Of a stretch of DNA of 64,000 bases, positions 13,001-24,811 are shown piece by piece (the stretch's first letter is position 1; every line of letters starts with the position of its first letter). Both the position numbers and the translations under genes were made by a program. Below the pieces are notes generated by a model. That model searched no databases, had not been told where the DNA came from, and worked only from the letters and a program-made list of their open reading frames with translations. Origin of the DNA: Neospora caninum Liverpool (taxonomy: Eukaryota > Apicomplexa > Conoidasida > Eucoccidiorida > Sarcocystidae); contig NC_018393.1 in NCBI RefSeq assembly GCF_000208865.1, forward strand, positions 1,984,001 through 2,048,000, read 5' to 3'.

Positions 13001-14842
13001 CGGCAGAGCTCGTGGCGAAGAGCGTCCACAAACGCCCCGCACGAAGAGGAAGTTCGCGTACTCGGAGAAAACGAAGACGGTGAAAACGAAGGCGAACCCG
13101 CATGGTAGGCCTCCAGGGCGCTCGCCGTGGCGGCGGTGGCATCCGAAGGCGAGAAACCGACGTATACGTCCGGACAAACCGAGAGCGAAGGCGCCGCCTC
13201 TAAGAAGCGAATGAGAAAAGAAGAAAACACGCGCCGATTCCGCTGCGTCGCTCGAGTCGTCGAGCGTCGTCGTCGCGCACAATACATACGGATGAGCTGC
13301 CGGGCGACACACACTCACTCCTGGCGGATAGAAACCACACGCTGAGCGAGGCGGGAACGTCGCGTAGAACGCTCCCAGGGATCAACGAAGGACATGCCAC
13401 TCCCTCTCCGCTGGCCTTCGCCTCTCGGGACAACGGCAATCCTGGCTGACTCGGCATGTGACGCAGAAATCGACTGGAGCGGTCGTGCAGAAAATGTTGT
13501 TTGAACCCGCGTTACTGGCAAGCGAAGCGTACGCGGAGAAGCACTTCGGTCTCGCGTCCCAGGCGAATACCTAACTTCAACTGAGGTTCTCACCTTCCAT
13601 GAGCTGTAGATACACCTCGGGCCCGGCTCCTGCGCGGATGCAGCTGGCGGCGGCGCGCGTCACGTGGTCGGGGAGCTCTCCACCTCCAATGAGGAAGACT
13701 CGTCGCTGAATTTTCCGGGCGATCCTCTCCAATGCCCGCTGCGACTGCCTGCGGAAGTCGTCCCTGCCGCCGCTGTCTGACACTGGAGACCGGCCGTCCG
13801 GGCAGAAGAAGCGCTTTTTTTTCAAAAGCGGAAAAGCTGTAATGGTGTGGCCGAGGAGCCGGGGACGAGGCGCCTCAGAGGGAGCGGAGAGCGGGACGCC
13901 GCGCCGTCGATCTGCGTCTTCCACACGGTCGAAATGCTTCCCGTTCTGCTCCGGCAGGCCCGACGTTTCAACCACAGGATGGTGACCGTCAGCGAGACCA
14001 GAGCCAACGAAGCCGGACAGATTCCCAGCCGGGGCCGCCGACAGGGTCTCTGCCTCGCCTTCCCTCCCGGCCGTTGCAAAGCGCGGGTCGGCTGGCGCGC
14101 CGGGCAGCGAGAACCCCGGGGGGAAAGGGACGTTCTCGGGCGCGAGAAAGGGGTCGGACTGGTCGGGCAAGACGCCTTCTGCGTGCGGCACGGCATGGCT
14201 TCGCGCTGCAGGCGGAAGCGCAAAGGCCACAACATTGTCGGCAGCGGGAAACAGGTAAAACGACGGTGAGCACGCAGGAAGCGAGAGGGACGGCGCGTGC
14301 GGAGCCGTTCCCAGCGGCGCAGGAACCTCCGAGTGGACGGGCAGAAGATTTCCTGTGCACACAGGCGCGGCGACGCCTGCACTAGGCACGCATGCACCCG
14401 ACGGCCCGGGTGTATAGACACCTGGGGCGTTGGCGGTCAGGAAGCCGACGGGCTGCGGAGTGACAGGCGGACAGAAAGCAGGTGCGCTGGGAGGCGGCGA
14501 TGCGTAGAACGGAGCGGCGTCGGGAAAAGACGCGGGAAACTGAGGAGCGGCGACAGTCGCGGGTGCGGCTCCAAAGGCCAGAGGCGGTGGGGACAAACCT
14601 TCGGCCACAGACGGAGCAGTCATCGGGAGGAGGCTCTGTGGAGAAAGGATCGGCTGGCAGCGTTCGTTAGCTGATGCGTACAGAGAGGAGGGAGACCCAG
14701 ACGCCTGCAGAGCGCCTGGCGCAGGAGGAAAAAGCCGAGGGTCAGGACACCCCATGGATGCTACAGAAGCGAAGGTTGCCGATGCTTCTGCACGCCCGGA
14801 GGCCTCGGCACGCCCTCCGAACGGAGGCGGTCCGTGACCCAT
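6977..14842 (-). CDS. Kelch-repeat protein, 11 exons
   Basis: Minus-strand exons 14842-13594, 13199-12634, 12168-11912, 11609-11291, 10739-10650, 10195-10171, 9848-9785, 9700-9672, 9412-9372, 9050-8792 and 8241-6977 join in phase to about 1387 residues. A Pro/Ala-rich N-terminal exon ends in a segment containing VFLIGGG. At least five Kelch blades follow, with motifs LALFGGK, APRFGHSLVF, LILFGGVDSE, GDTWIVDL, SMIVAGGF, LFLLGGL and IFALGGL. Some blades are broken across exons of 25-41 nt. The 421-codon last exon is acidic then Ser/Pro/Arg-rich with basic clusters, and looks disordered. Kelch propellers are protein-interaction platforms; no phosphatase, BTB or other catalytic domain was seen, so this is not the apicomplexan PPKL phosphatase. 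The start ATG has a good AAAAATGG context. Exon 10195-10171 is the least certain; the others are supported by phase and by repeat spacing. Partner unknown. Confidence 0.85.
8592..8640. repeat. (TA)n microsatellite in a Kelch-gene intron
   Basis: About 16 TA copies, then ATGC and further TATATA. It lies between exons 9050-8792 and 8241-6977. Confidence 0.9.
9977..10055. repeat. (TATC)n followed by (TA)n microsatellite
   Basis: About 12 TATC copies run straight into about 15 TA copies, inside a Kelch-gene intron between exons 10195-10171 and 9848-9785. Confidence 0.95.
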
Positions 14843-16570
14843 TTTTCCAAAAAACCGAAACTTCAGGGGGGAGCGAGGACAAAGAGAACTGTACGAAGCA
14901 AGTTGCAGCTGCTGGCGGAGACACACCGACGGTTCCGGTGGAAAAACCCGCCCGAAATTCCAGACTTCTTCGGCAGACGCCGCGACCTGTTTTTGAAGGC
15001 ATCGAAAAGATGGAATCGCCGGTGGGGCCCGAGCTCTCCCCCTCGGCGCGTTTTTCTGCTCGGAAGGTCGCGATCTTCTCGGGCGTGAGCGTTCCAGGGA
15101 TACCGCCGTTTGGAGCCGCTTGCGTCAGCTTGAAACGTGACGCCTCACAGCTGCTTCGATTGAGCTTGGGCGGAGCGCCAGGGTCCATCGGCAAGCAAAA
15201 TGCGAAATTGGGGCGGCCTGCCAGAGGACCGCATGCGTTGTGATTTATTCACGTGCCTCTTGCTGTTCTTTTCCGTTCGGCTCTCTTTCGTCGGCTGTTC
15301 TCCGACACCCGGTTGGCGCCATCCTTGGAGCGTTGCGAGATCCACGCCCGTGGACAGAGAGAGAAGACTTGACGCGAGGGCGCGGACGGTGTCCAAGAAG
15401 CTCGAAAGCAAGCGGGAAAGGCGAGAAGGGAGAGAAAATCGAAACAAAATCAAGGACCACGGAGGCAGAGGAAGACGGCAGCCTCAGGAGTCAGACACAG
15501 CGTGACGGGTTCGAGGCGAGCAACAACAGCGAAACAAAAATTTCACGGAATTCCCCCCGGAATCGGCTTTCTTTATAAAAAAAAACAGACGAGCCGACCT
15601 GGAAGAGAGAGCGAGAAAAAACGCGCTCTTGAAGTTGCTCGCCGGTTTCCTAATTTTCCTTGTTTTCTCTGCTGGAAATCCTTGTGGGGGAAGGAGCTTT
15701 CCACTGAAAGCGTCCTTTGCATCTCATGCATGCGCGCGACGCGCGAAAAACGGAGAAAAAGATGCTAGATGTGCGTGCAGACAGCAGCCTGTCTCGATCG
15801 AAAAATAGGCTGTCACCTTTTCGCCACAGCAGCTTCATTAGGTAGACACAAGAATACGACTCGGAAATAACGTGGAAAGCTCTTCCGTGACCGGAGAAAG
15901 CTTGTCGGTCTTTTTTCGTCGCGACTTGTAACCCGGGGAAGGTTCCTCAAGCGGCTCTCGGACTAGCGAGTTCCCCCTCGTTGTTTTTTTCAACAGTGCC
16001 GAGGCTTCACGCCAGTGCATACTTACTCTTTGTATACCTAAAATAGCTGTTTCTTAATGTGTACAACTGGATATCCGACGCTGGTGGCCTCTGCATGCAT
16101 CGATATACCTATATGTTACCGCATGCCGCATGGGCGTTACTGTACTGTCTGTACCCATCTGTAGAGCACGGATGTACCGTCTGTTCTGCATATTTACGTA
16201 TCGATTGACGCGTTTGTTTCTATTAGCTCTTCTTGGTGTAAGCTCTGCATTTGGGGCATCTATGTTCGATCTCCTGGAACTGCTTTTTTTTTCCCTGCAT
16301 CCACACTCATGTGAAAACCTAGCCCGAGGAAAGCGCACCTGGACACATTTCTCGGATTGACTCATTTGCGCCTTTCTTCGCCCTCTCCCACTCGCTGCCA
16401 TTCACTAACTTTGTCAGCCCAAGACAGCGTTGCCGTCCCATTTGCGACAGCAAAGTGTGCGTGCAAAGCTTTTCTCCGGCCACAGGCTCCTCTTCCCGTT
16501 CGTCCTCTCCCTCGTGTTCCCTCTTCAGAACGCCTTGGCTCCGCTAAATCAGCCGGAAACACTCTCCAAG
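14843..16570. promoter_or_regulatory. Divergent intergenic region, Kelch / TRIAP1-like
   Basis: Likely 5' UTRs and promoters of two divergent genes. Positions 14843-15194 are open on both strands and could be an extra N-terminal exon of the Kelch gene in another frame, but no splice pair connects it. TGCATGC occurs at 16092-16098. The TRIAP1-side leader is pyrimidine-rich, as often seen before coccidian starts. Confidence 0.4.
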
Positions 16571-17457
16571 ATGACCGGGGGAAGCTCAGAGAATCCCTCC
16601 GAAAACGCCTCCTGTGGAGGCCCAGGCGAGAAGACGGATGTCGCTTTCTCTGCTTCCTTTTCTTCCTCATCTTCTACACCGAGAAAAGGCCAGGACTATG
16701 CGGCCGCTGGCGCTGCCCGAGTCGAAGCGGTAAGTCTCTTCCTCGTTTTTCTCTTCCTACGCCGTCTCTCGTTGGTTTCCTTTTTCTCGGCGTGAGTTCT
16801 TTCCTTCGTTCTCTCTCTCTTCACGTCCTCTCTTTCCCTCTCGTCCAGTCTTCCTCTTCTTATCTGCCGCAGGCGCTCCTCTGGCCTTTTCCTCTGTAGG
16901 ATGTATTCCGCTTTTCGTTCCCCCGGTCAGCCAAAGACCGAGCGTCAGCGCAGAGACGCAAGACGAAATCCCTCCACTTCTACCGCGGCTACACACCGAT
17001 GGGTTCTTCATGCATCTGATTCTCTTCCTGTTCCTCCCTCCCTCTCTACCTCTCTACTTGCTTGCCGCCGCCTTCCAGTGTCACCTGCAAGTCGTCTTCT
17101 CGCCGCCCCTCTCTCCTGCGTCCGGCCTTCGTCCTCTGTCCCGTCTCTCTCCCCGTTGTGTCCTTCCTCTTTTTTCTCTTAGTCTGTCTCTCTTCACAAG
17201 GCTGCCGGCGTTGCCTCTCCTCCTGTCCGCGATTGCAGCTGCAGTCTTGTGTCCACGAGAAGGCGCTCTACGATGCGTGCTGGAATCACTGGTATCGATA
17301 CCACTTCATTCGCGGGCAGCTACAGCAGAACTGCAACCACTTTTTCGAGGAGTATCGCGCATGCGTTCTCGAGGAAATGGAGAGAAAGGGCCTTGGCGAC
17401 GTTCCCGCTGCCCAGTTCTCCCTCTCCACCTGGAAAGAAAATGCAAAGAGCACGTAG
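16571..17457 (+). CDS. TRIAP1/Mdm35-like twin CX9C protein
   Basis: Exons 16571-16729 and 17239-17457 (both phase 0) give about 125 residues. The C-terminal exon carries two Cys-x9-Cys pairs: C-VHEKALYDA-C and C-NHFFEEYRA-C, separated by a helix-turn (WNHWYRYHFIRGQLQQN). This spacing, plus the aromatic/basic linker, matches TRIAP1/Mdm35. Those are oxidised by the Mia40 pathway in the mitochondrial intermembrane space and bind PRELI/Ups proteins to move phosphatidic acid or phosphatidylserine between membranes. Family members are usually about 75-85 residues. Here exon 1 adds a Ser/Gly-rich 53-residue N-terminus with no clear presequence, which fits Mia40-type import. The ATG at 16571 follows CAAG. 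An acceptor six bases downstream would remove only two residues. Another CX9C family member cannot be fully excluded. Confidence 0.8.
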
Positions 17458-18975
17458 CCGCCTGTCGACACCGGCAAACAGTCTCCGTGAGTGTCCAACG
17501 TGGTGCCTCCGGGATTTCTTCGTACAAAGCAGGAGAGGCAGGAACTCGCCTTCGAAAAACAGGCGCATATATCGATATGTCTTCATTGATATACGCTCCT
17601 CTTAGCACAACCGTTGCTTTTCTCGATCGCTATTTGTGTCGCCACAGACTCTCAGAACGGACTCGGTGTAGGGTAGTCGTATATGCCGGATGGTTATGGC
17701 GCAAGAGAGCCGATGAGTGTTTAGAGACGAACGGGCGGAACGCAGAACCACCACGGCGTGACAAAAAAACTGATGCCGGCGAACAAGACACGTGAGGCAT
17801 CCGAGAGAAAGGCAACGCCTACGAAATGAAGTCTCTGGGAGCGTCCGACCTCGTGTTGGTACGCGGAATGTCGAGGGATCGTAGGGACACGCCCCGATTA
17901 CAGGGTAGCACCGTCCCGCTTTGCGCTCTTATCTCGGCCCTGGTCGTGCCTGACTCGGAGGCAGGTTGCAGCGATCCAAGGACATCGAAGCGTTTCTCTC
18001 TCGGCACGTTTTCGAGAGACGGCAGACCGCCTCCGGGACATGTAGAGACTACCCACAGCCGTTTGAAGCCGAATCACCCGCATCCGGGGAGCCGAGGCGA
18101 ACCCCCGCTTAGCTGCTGCGCGACTGCCAAGGGCCCGTCGTACTACCCGGGTAGCACTGGTCACGTACATCTGTCTACATCTATCGGTTCCTCTGTGTAT
18201 CTATCTCTATCGACGCACATCTATCATCCTATATCTGTCTGTCGGTCCATTTATTTATAGTAAGAACTAACCACATCGAGATGCTTCGATGCATGCGCAG
18301 TGCTATGCGTAGGCACATGAGTGCTGGGGTGCGTGCGTGTCTGTGGTGTTTCTGCGGACGCGCGTGGCTGCATCTTGGGAAGGTTGGAAGGCGCCTGCAG
18401 GAGCGGCGTTTGAGAGTCGCGCGTTCATCCGCGTGTTTCCTCTCGAACGGTCAAAAGGGCGTGAACATCCAGTTGGAAAACCACCAGTCTTGCCTGGATC
18501 GGAGGCGCCACAAGCAAGGCCCGTAGGCACAGCCTCGCTCCTTTCGGGTGCCTTTCCCTCTGGTTGCTCCGGCCCCAGCCCGGACCGCCCTTCCCGCTTT
18601 CAGCCGGGCGAGCACAAGTTCCGTCACATCCTGCTTTTTTTGCACTCCCTTCCGCTGCCACGCTCGGCCGTTTTCTGTCGCCTTCTCTGCTGACTCCTCG
18701 CGGGGATGGTGCGTCGAGACATTCTCTCCGGTTCTGTCTCAGGTCGTTCTCGCGCTCCTCCCTCCCTGCGTTTGTTTCTGCGTCTCAGTCCGTTATGTTG
18801 CCTCTTCCGGTTCGCGCGTTGTGCCGCGTTTTTTTGTCCTTCGGCCTTTCCGGACCCCTTGCTGTCTTTCCTTCTGCGAGGTGTTTGTCCGCCTGCCGCA
18901 TCGCCGCTTCTCTGGCGTCACAGCCGCCTTGTGCGCGGCTCTGTCGCTGTGTGTGTGTGTGTCGGGGGCTTCCGC
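17458..18975. other. Intergenic, convergent 3' ends
   Basis: Lies between the stops of the TRIAP1-like and DUF3228-like genes. It holds a short TATC/ATCT-rich stretch near 18175-18255 and pyrimidine-rich sequence after 18540. No exon with family similarity was found. Confidence 0.45.
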
Positions 18976-21107
18976 TCAGTCCAAAGACGATTCCCGGTCC
19001 ATAATGACTGCATGCGTTTTCCAGTATGCCACGGATGCCCGGTAGGCGGCGTGGTCGAGGCGCACGCCGCTGCCGCCCTCCTCGATCAGAGTGTTCCGCA
19101 GCATTCTGATACATTCCGAGAACAGACACGAGCACGAGAGACAAGAGGAGGGCAGAGTTGAAAAAACGCGCGGGTTTTGCCGGTCGTCCCGCGACTGATC
19201 TGGCGAAACGAAGGGCGCATGCAAAGATGGCAGGAAAGGAAGGGAACTACGCAACCATCGAACAAAGAGTGTGGAGTTCACTTCGCAGCTCACACTGCGA
19301 GACGTGAAGCCTGCCACAAACACAGAGGTGAATAAGGGGAAAGGGAACAAGAGTCACGGGACCGACAATCACTCCTGTGAGCTGAGTTTGATTCCCGACT
19401 CCTCAGACGGTCAGACGTCGGTTAGCGAGCGACACTCGGAGCCTGGCCGTGGGGAGTCAGCTGCGCGGATAGCGCAGAAAGGGAGAGAAGAAAGGATCAG
19501 TGCTATAGGGCAGGGTTTGCCTGCGGATGGGGCGGTAGGTTGAGGTCAAACTGAGTCATCGGATCGTGTGAATGACACCGTTCAATGAAGACAAGGCCAC
19601 GTTCTTTATGGTTCCTGTACACCACCCGACTGGACTAGCGAAACGCGAAACCACCTTTTAAATTTGCTGGACGCTCTAACGGGAAGAGTACCTCCTATTT
19701 ACGACAGGAGAAGATATAATTCAAAACAGCCTTTAGACTGCGATCGCCTCACGTGATGGGGGCCATGGGAAGCGAGTACGCCTCGTCCTGCGCTTTCACA
19801 GCGATGATCGACCACGCCGGAGCTGTCGGATCTGCAAGGAAAACAACCACCCGGAAATAGCGGCGACAGACGATGCAGAAAGGACGCAGACACAGCGAGA
19901 CGGACAGACGCAACACGGCGTTGCATGCACCGGGACAACTGGACTCAACACAATGATCCGCGAGCGAGGGGCGGAAGGAACCAGCTCTCTCGGGCAGTCC
20001 AATCGTCCGGTGAAGCAAAGAGATAGAACACCTCTCAAGGTCGAGAGGAGTAGAATGCCGCATCGCGCTCCACCTAACTCCCTTGTCATGGTTCCTTCTT
20101 TCTGTCTCCATGATCTAGGATATAAGAAGAAAAAGATAAAACGCCGTCCCGTGCCACGGCGTCAGAGCCCCTGTGACCACAACTGCCTGCAGGCGCCTCT
20201 CAGGGAAATCGAAAGACAGCGCTTGCGCTGAGAAAAGCAAAATTGAGCCGCCACGGCAGACGCAGTCTGTGAGCTTGAGGATTCGCCTGCACGCGCCACA
20301 GAGGGGACTGCATGCACCTGCGGTTATCAGCCCTCGCATCCCCTCCAGTATTGTCCACGACTCTCGGCATATTGCTCTTGAACATGCGACACAAAACCTA
20401 CCCACGACAACCTCAGTTCCGGTCTCGGCGGCCGCCTCCTTCGCGATTTGCTCACGCGAGTAGAGAATCAAATCTGCACAGGCCAAACAGACACCGACGG
20501 AGTTGTTGTGCAGCAGCATCGAAGCGGCACTTGTCTCGCGCCTCTACACACGGACTCGCGTGTCTTCGTTTCGGCGCGCGTGCGCACCTTCCTTCCTCGT
20601 TTCCCATCCGAGTTGTCTCTCGATCTTGTGCCAAATCGCTTCTCACTAACCCTCAGACAAGCGTCTGATGCGCGCACTCTCCTGTACTGACTCCGCATTC
20701 AGGCGGCACTCTGTGGGGGGTCGGACGCTGGGGCCTCTCTGTATCCGGCCGCGCTTCGCGCGCTCCGCTGCCTCTCTCTTCTGTCCTCTGGTTCACTACT
20801 AAACTCAGACGCGGGCTGCAACGATGCGCGGCGCCGCAGGGTCTTCCGGTCTTTCCTGCCTTCGCAGTCCGGCTTCTCTGCTTACCGAGATACGCCGCTG
20901 GCTTCAGTACGTCCTTCGCGTAACTCATTGGAAACCACCGAGTCAAGACAGCCAGCTCAGTGGGACGGCGGGCGATGTACCCGGACCTGCGGCAAACGCG
21001 CGAGCGAGTGCGCGAAGACACGAGGAAAACGCCACCTTTCTGCGGCCTATATATGAATATGCTCACAACGTATATACATTACATATATATATATATATAT
21101 ATATATA

Positions 21108-21143
<36 letters not shown>

Positions 21144-22962
21144 TATAGCTGTCGCTGTATAAGGATGTTCCACTATATATCTATATACGGGTAATTCTGG
21201 ATTCATAAGTTTCATCGATCGCTCGCTCTGCCTCTTCCGAGGTTTGGAGTTGTCCTGAATGCCAGGTGAGCCGACAGACGGAAGCCGTTAAACGGGGCAT
21301 CATGGGAAAATGCACGTTGCTGGTCTTTCTCCGTATCCCTCGGGAGTGCTGCTGCTGAGTATGGCGTTGCACGGCGACACATGAATAAAACATTAGCGAG
21401 CGTAAACATGAGAGTGGAAGGAGAATGGAGGACAGAGACGTCCATTTATGTCAAGGGCTCAGCTGTATACCGAAGCATGTGCTCGTTCTCGGGAGTGATC
21501 GGCAGAGCGCCAGGAAGGGCGCGGACAAAGTTCGGAATGTAGAGATGCCGACAAAAAGGCGCGTAGCCCTCAAAGAATTCCAGCGTCGAGTCTTGCGCCA
21601 CTCGATCGTTGACCTGTTACCAACGGAGGAACGCCACAGAAGAATGCAAGGACCGTCAACACGCGAACGTGCTAACGATCATAGATCACCTGGTACAAAC
21701 CCCCACATCCCTACCTCACGTCTGCCATATATATGTCTACATACTTACATGGATTTATTTATATGTGTATGTCCACATATCTACGTGCATATATATATAT
21801 ATATATATATGCGCGTCTGGCTCACGGTTGTTACCATCCTGATGTTTCTAGAGATACCTCTCCTGTTGTGAGTGCGCGGGATCCGTTATCGATGCCGAAA
21901 AGGCTGGGATTTCATTCAAATCCACACAAACAGGTTGCGCTGTTCCTCTGCAGCCAATTTTCCTTTCCTTTGTGCTCGACTGAGTGCTTCTATCCCTGTC
22001 GGTTCGCCGCCCGTCTCTTGTCTCTGCTTCCCTCTTGTCTTCTGCCTCCAGTCTCATTATCTTTTGCCTCGCCAGCGTTCTTCTTTCTCTCTCCGTATAT
22101 CTCTTCGCTCGTCCGCCTGGCGTTCTTGCTGCTCACTCCCTCTCCTCGTTGTTCTCCTCAGTCACCCTTCAACACTTCCCCCGTCGTCTATCTGGGGTGT
22201 CTTCTCTCTCTCCCTCGACATTCTCTGCCTCGCTGAGTCGCCGTACCTTCTTGAGAAATTCCTCTTTGGTGACGCCAGTCAGCCGCGAGCCTCCGTAGGA
22301 AGGATCGTCGAACTGTCTGTAGCAAAAGGGATCTGTCGCGCAACGCACAGCGTGCAAGACCCGTCCCATTCAAAGACACACGCAAAGCAATCCTACACAA
22401 AAGAAGCCCGAAAGCTTCCATAGCCCTGTGAGAATTTCTATCCGAAGAAGGCGTTTGATATGCCATGCGTGTATATGGATACCAACACATGCGTATCGAT
22501 ACATTCACATTCAAGCAAACCAATGTATTTATCTCCGTGTATGTGTGCACAGGTATGTGCTGATACTTGTCTTGTTACTGAGTGTGGCTGACGACCGTTC
22601 GCATGTGCGCCGGTGAAGAGGCCTTTGTGTGTGCAAGAGGCTGTCTGTACAGAAGACGAGAAGCGAAAAATGAATCTGCACGTCCTCCAAGCTAAAGAGG
22701 GCAGATACGCATGCAGTCCCCGGTGTAGGCAGCTGCCTCTCTGGCACCATCTCCGTTTTGTCGCGTATCTAGGGAATCACACGCTGTACCGGTCCATCCA
22801 GCCGCACCACATACGCACATGGAGACACACATTTATATGCTCGAATATATCCCAAGCGTCGACAATAAACGTCCGCATGGCCAGCTCACCGAGGCCGAGT
22901 GGGAGATCCGCAGGGGCTGGCCGCCCGCAGGAGCGCTGGGCGGGCGCTGCAGCCGTCGCCAT
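18976..22962 (-). CDS. DUF3228-like conserved protein, eight exons
   Basis: Minus-strand exons 22962-22890, 22675-22651, 22316-22247, 21613-21471, 20986-20886, 20473-20402, 19831-19753 and 19105-18976 all join in phase and encode about 230 residues. Recognisable blocks in order: EFFEGYAPFCRHLYIPNF, GALPITPENEHMLRSGY, RRPTELAVLTRWFP, AAYLDLILYSREQI, WSIIAVKAQD, LPMAPITMLRN, EEGGSGVRLDHAAYRASVAYW. From memory this is the signature of DUF3228, a family of about 200 residues in bacteria and some eukaryotes with no assigned function. The short Ala/Pro-rich N-terminus (MATAAAPAQRSCGRP) gives no clear targeting signal. Exon 22675-22651 is only 25 nt and is supported by phase on both sides. The gene was hidden because each exon is short and overlapped by longer frames. 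No neighbour points to a pathway. Exon structure is well supported; the family name should be checked. Confidence 0.8.
21081..21148. repeat. (TA)n microsatellite inside a DUF3228-gene intron
   Basis: Alternating TA for about 68 bp with one GA interruption, within the intron between the exons ending at 21471 and beginning at 20986. Confidence 0.9.
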
Positions 22963-24811
22963 GGTTTGCGGATCGGATCGGAAGAGTCTCGTGCAATACG
23001 CGAGCGAGCGGGGCGGAATGCGGGGCGCGGAAGAGGACTCGGGCGCGCCTGGAACCTTGAGGAGTCGCGAAGGAGCGAGGCCCGCGGAGGAGACGGCGGA
23101 ACGGCGCAAACGAGCAGGGAGAGCAGCGGACAGAGACGGCGACGCAGGCGCACAGAAGGCAGAGACTGCGGAGCAACACGGAAAAGGAGACAGTGAGGGA
23201 AATGCTTGCGGATGAATGGGCCGATGCAGGAGAGGGACAACGGACTTGGATGCAGAGTGAACGTGCATGTTCACCGTCTTCCTCGCCTCCCCGTCTGGTG
23301 CTCGGCGCAGCCGGATTGACCACCAGGAGAGGGAACGGCAACGCCGAACGGGAAGTTGCGTAGGAAAAAGGGGCGACGCATGCGGAGAGCCACGGGGAAG
23401 CGGAGGGAGAAAGGCGAGGAGCGACGTGTGCAGGCGATGCAAAAGAGGCGAAGGCGGCAACGAGAAAGATGCCTCGGAGAAGGAGGCGAATGAAAAGGCC
23501 TTAACGGAAGGGGAGAGACGATTTCGGTTATTCCCGGTGCACGAAAGGCGAGGGCAAGAGCGGTGAGGCGAACACAGCTTGAGAGAAGGCGACTCTCTGA
23601 GGCGTTTGGGAGAGACAGACTGGCCTGGCACTCGAGGAGCGAGGCTGAGAGAGACCATGCAGAGAAGGAGGACAGCAGAAGTCAGATATTTTGCCTGGCA
23701 AGCAGCCATCAACCTCTGAGAGAGAGATGATCGCCCCGGGATAGGTTTCGTTCGTCTTCTTTGTCGGCTGCTCTTGCCGCGAATAGCGAAGCCGAGAAAA
23801 GGAAGCGGCTCGACAGCCGCAGGACGAAAAAAGGCGAGCGAAAAGGAGCGAGGGGGTGAATCGAGGCAGGAGAACAGGCGCGTTTGTCAGATGTGAAAAT
23901 TACTTTTTTTCAGTGGAGGATGGCCGTTCAAATATACGTTTTTGCTGTCCGTGCGAGTGTGCATGCGCACACGCGTCTGGAGGTATTCTGTGGAACTGCA
24001 TGCGCCTGCAAGAAGTCGAAAAGGAGAGCCGGAAAAGCACGCGGACTCGTCACGCTTCGTTTTCATTTTCGTCGAAACAGTGAAAGGGGACCGGCGCAAG
24101 TTCTCGCCACGAAAAAGGGACTCTGTCTTCTCCTTGAGTGTTCCGGCGCTTTCGAGGAATGCCACATGCAGCTACCCAAGGCCAACCAGGTGTGCACAAA
24201 CCCCCTTTCTGGTCTCCTCCACGGGACATGGTCTGCTAAAACGGGACGGAAACCAAGGGGCGAGACACCGTTCGAAAAGGCGTTTCTCTGAATTGCAATC
24301 GCTTTTAATAAAGGCGGAAAGGAGAAGTCGCGCGATTGCTATCGGAGTGAAGCTCTCGCTACGCAACTCGTCGGTCTCGGGATGTCTCGTCTTTTTTCAG
24401 GCGTTTCTTCTTCAAATCCCCTTTTCCTTCCTCTTGTTTGAAGTGTTCGTCGTTGGAACGTTTTTCGCACGGCGGCCATTCTCGTCCGTCTGTCGTTTCC
24501 TTCACGTCTGTTGTTTCCTTCTCAGCGTCACGTCGATCCGCCTCGAGCTTGCCCGACCTCCTGTATATCCCTGTTTTCCTATTGTCTCCGCCTGTTTCGC
24601 CCCTCTTTTTTCCCCTAAATAGCTTCGACTATACACCTGTGGTCACCACGTCTCCGTTTTTCGTTACATCGTCCTCATTCTTTTTACCTTTTCCGTCTTG
24701 TGCACCTCCTTCCCCGTCACGCCTCCTTGAATCCTTTTTCTTTCTCGTGTCGGTAGTTCATCTCCTCGGTCCTGTTGCTGCTTCCGGCGTACAAGGATAA
24801 CAATCGCGAAC
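22963..24811. promoter_or_regulatory. Divergent intergenic region, DUF3228 / APC10
   Basis: 1.85 kb between two divergent starts. It contains TGCATGC at 23960-23966 and 23998-24004, a motif known to be enriched upstream of coccidian genes. Purine-rich DNA (to about 23850) switches to pyrimidine-rich DNA (after about 24390), as expected for two leaders pointing apart. The open frames here have no family signal. Confidence 0.4.

Noticed and set aside
14674..15243. 189-codon + strand frame
   Set aside because: No splice partner or family match; kept only as an open question in the findings.
17010..17795. 261-codon + strand frame over the TRIAP1-like gene
   Set aside because: It shifts frame relative to the twin CX9C exon and reads through a pyrimidine-rich intron.
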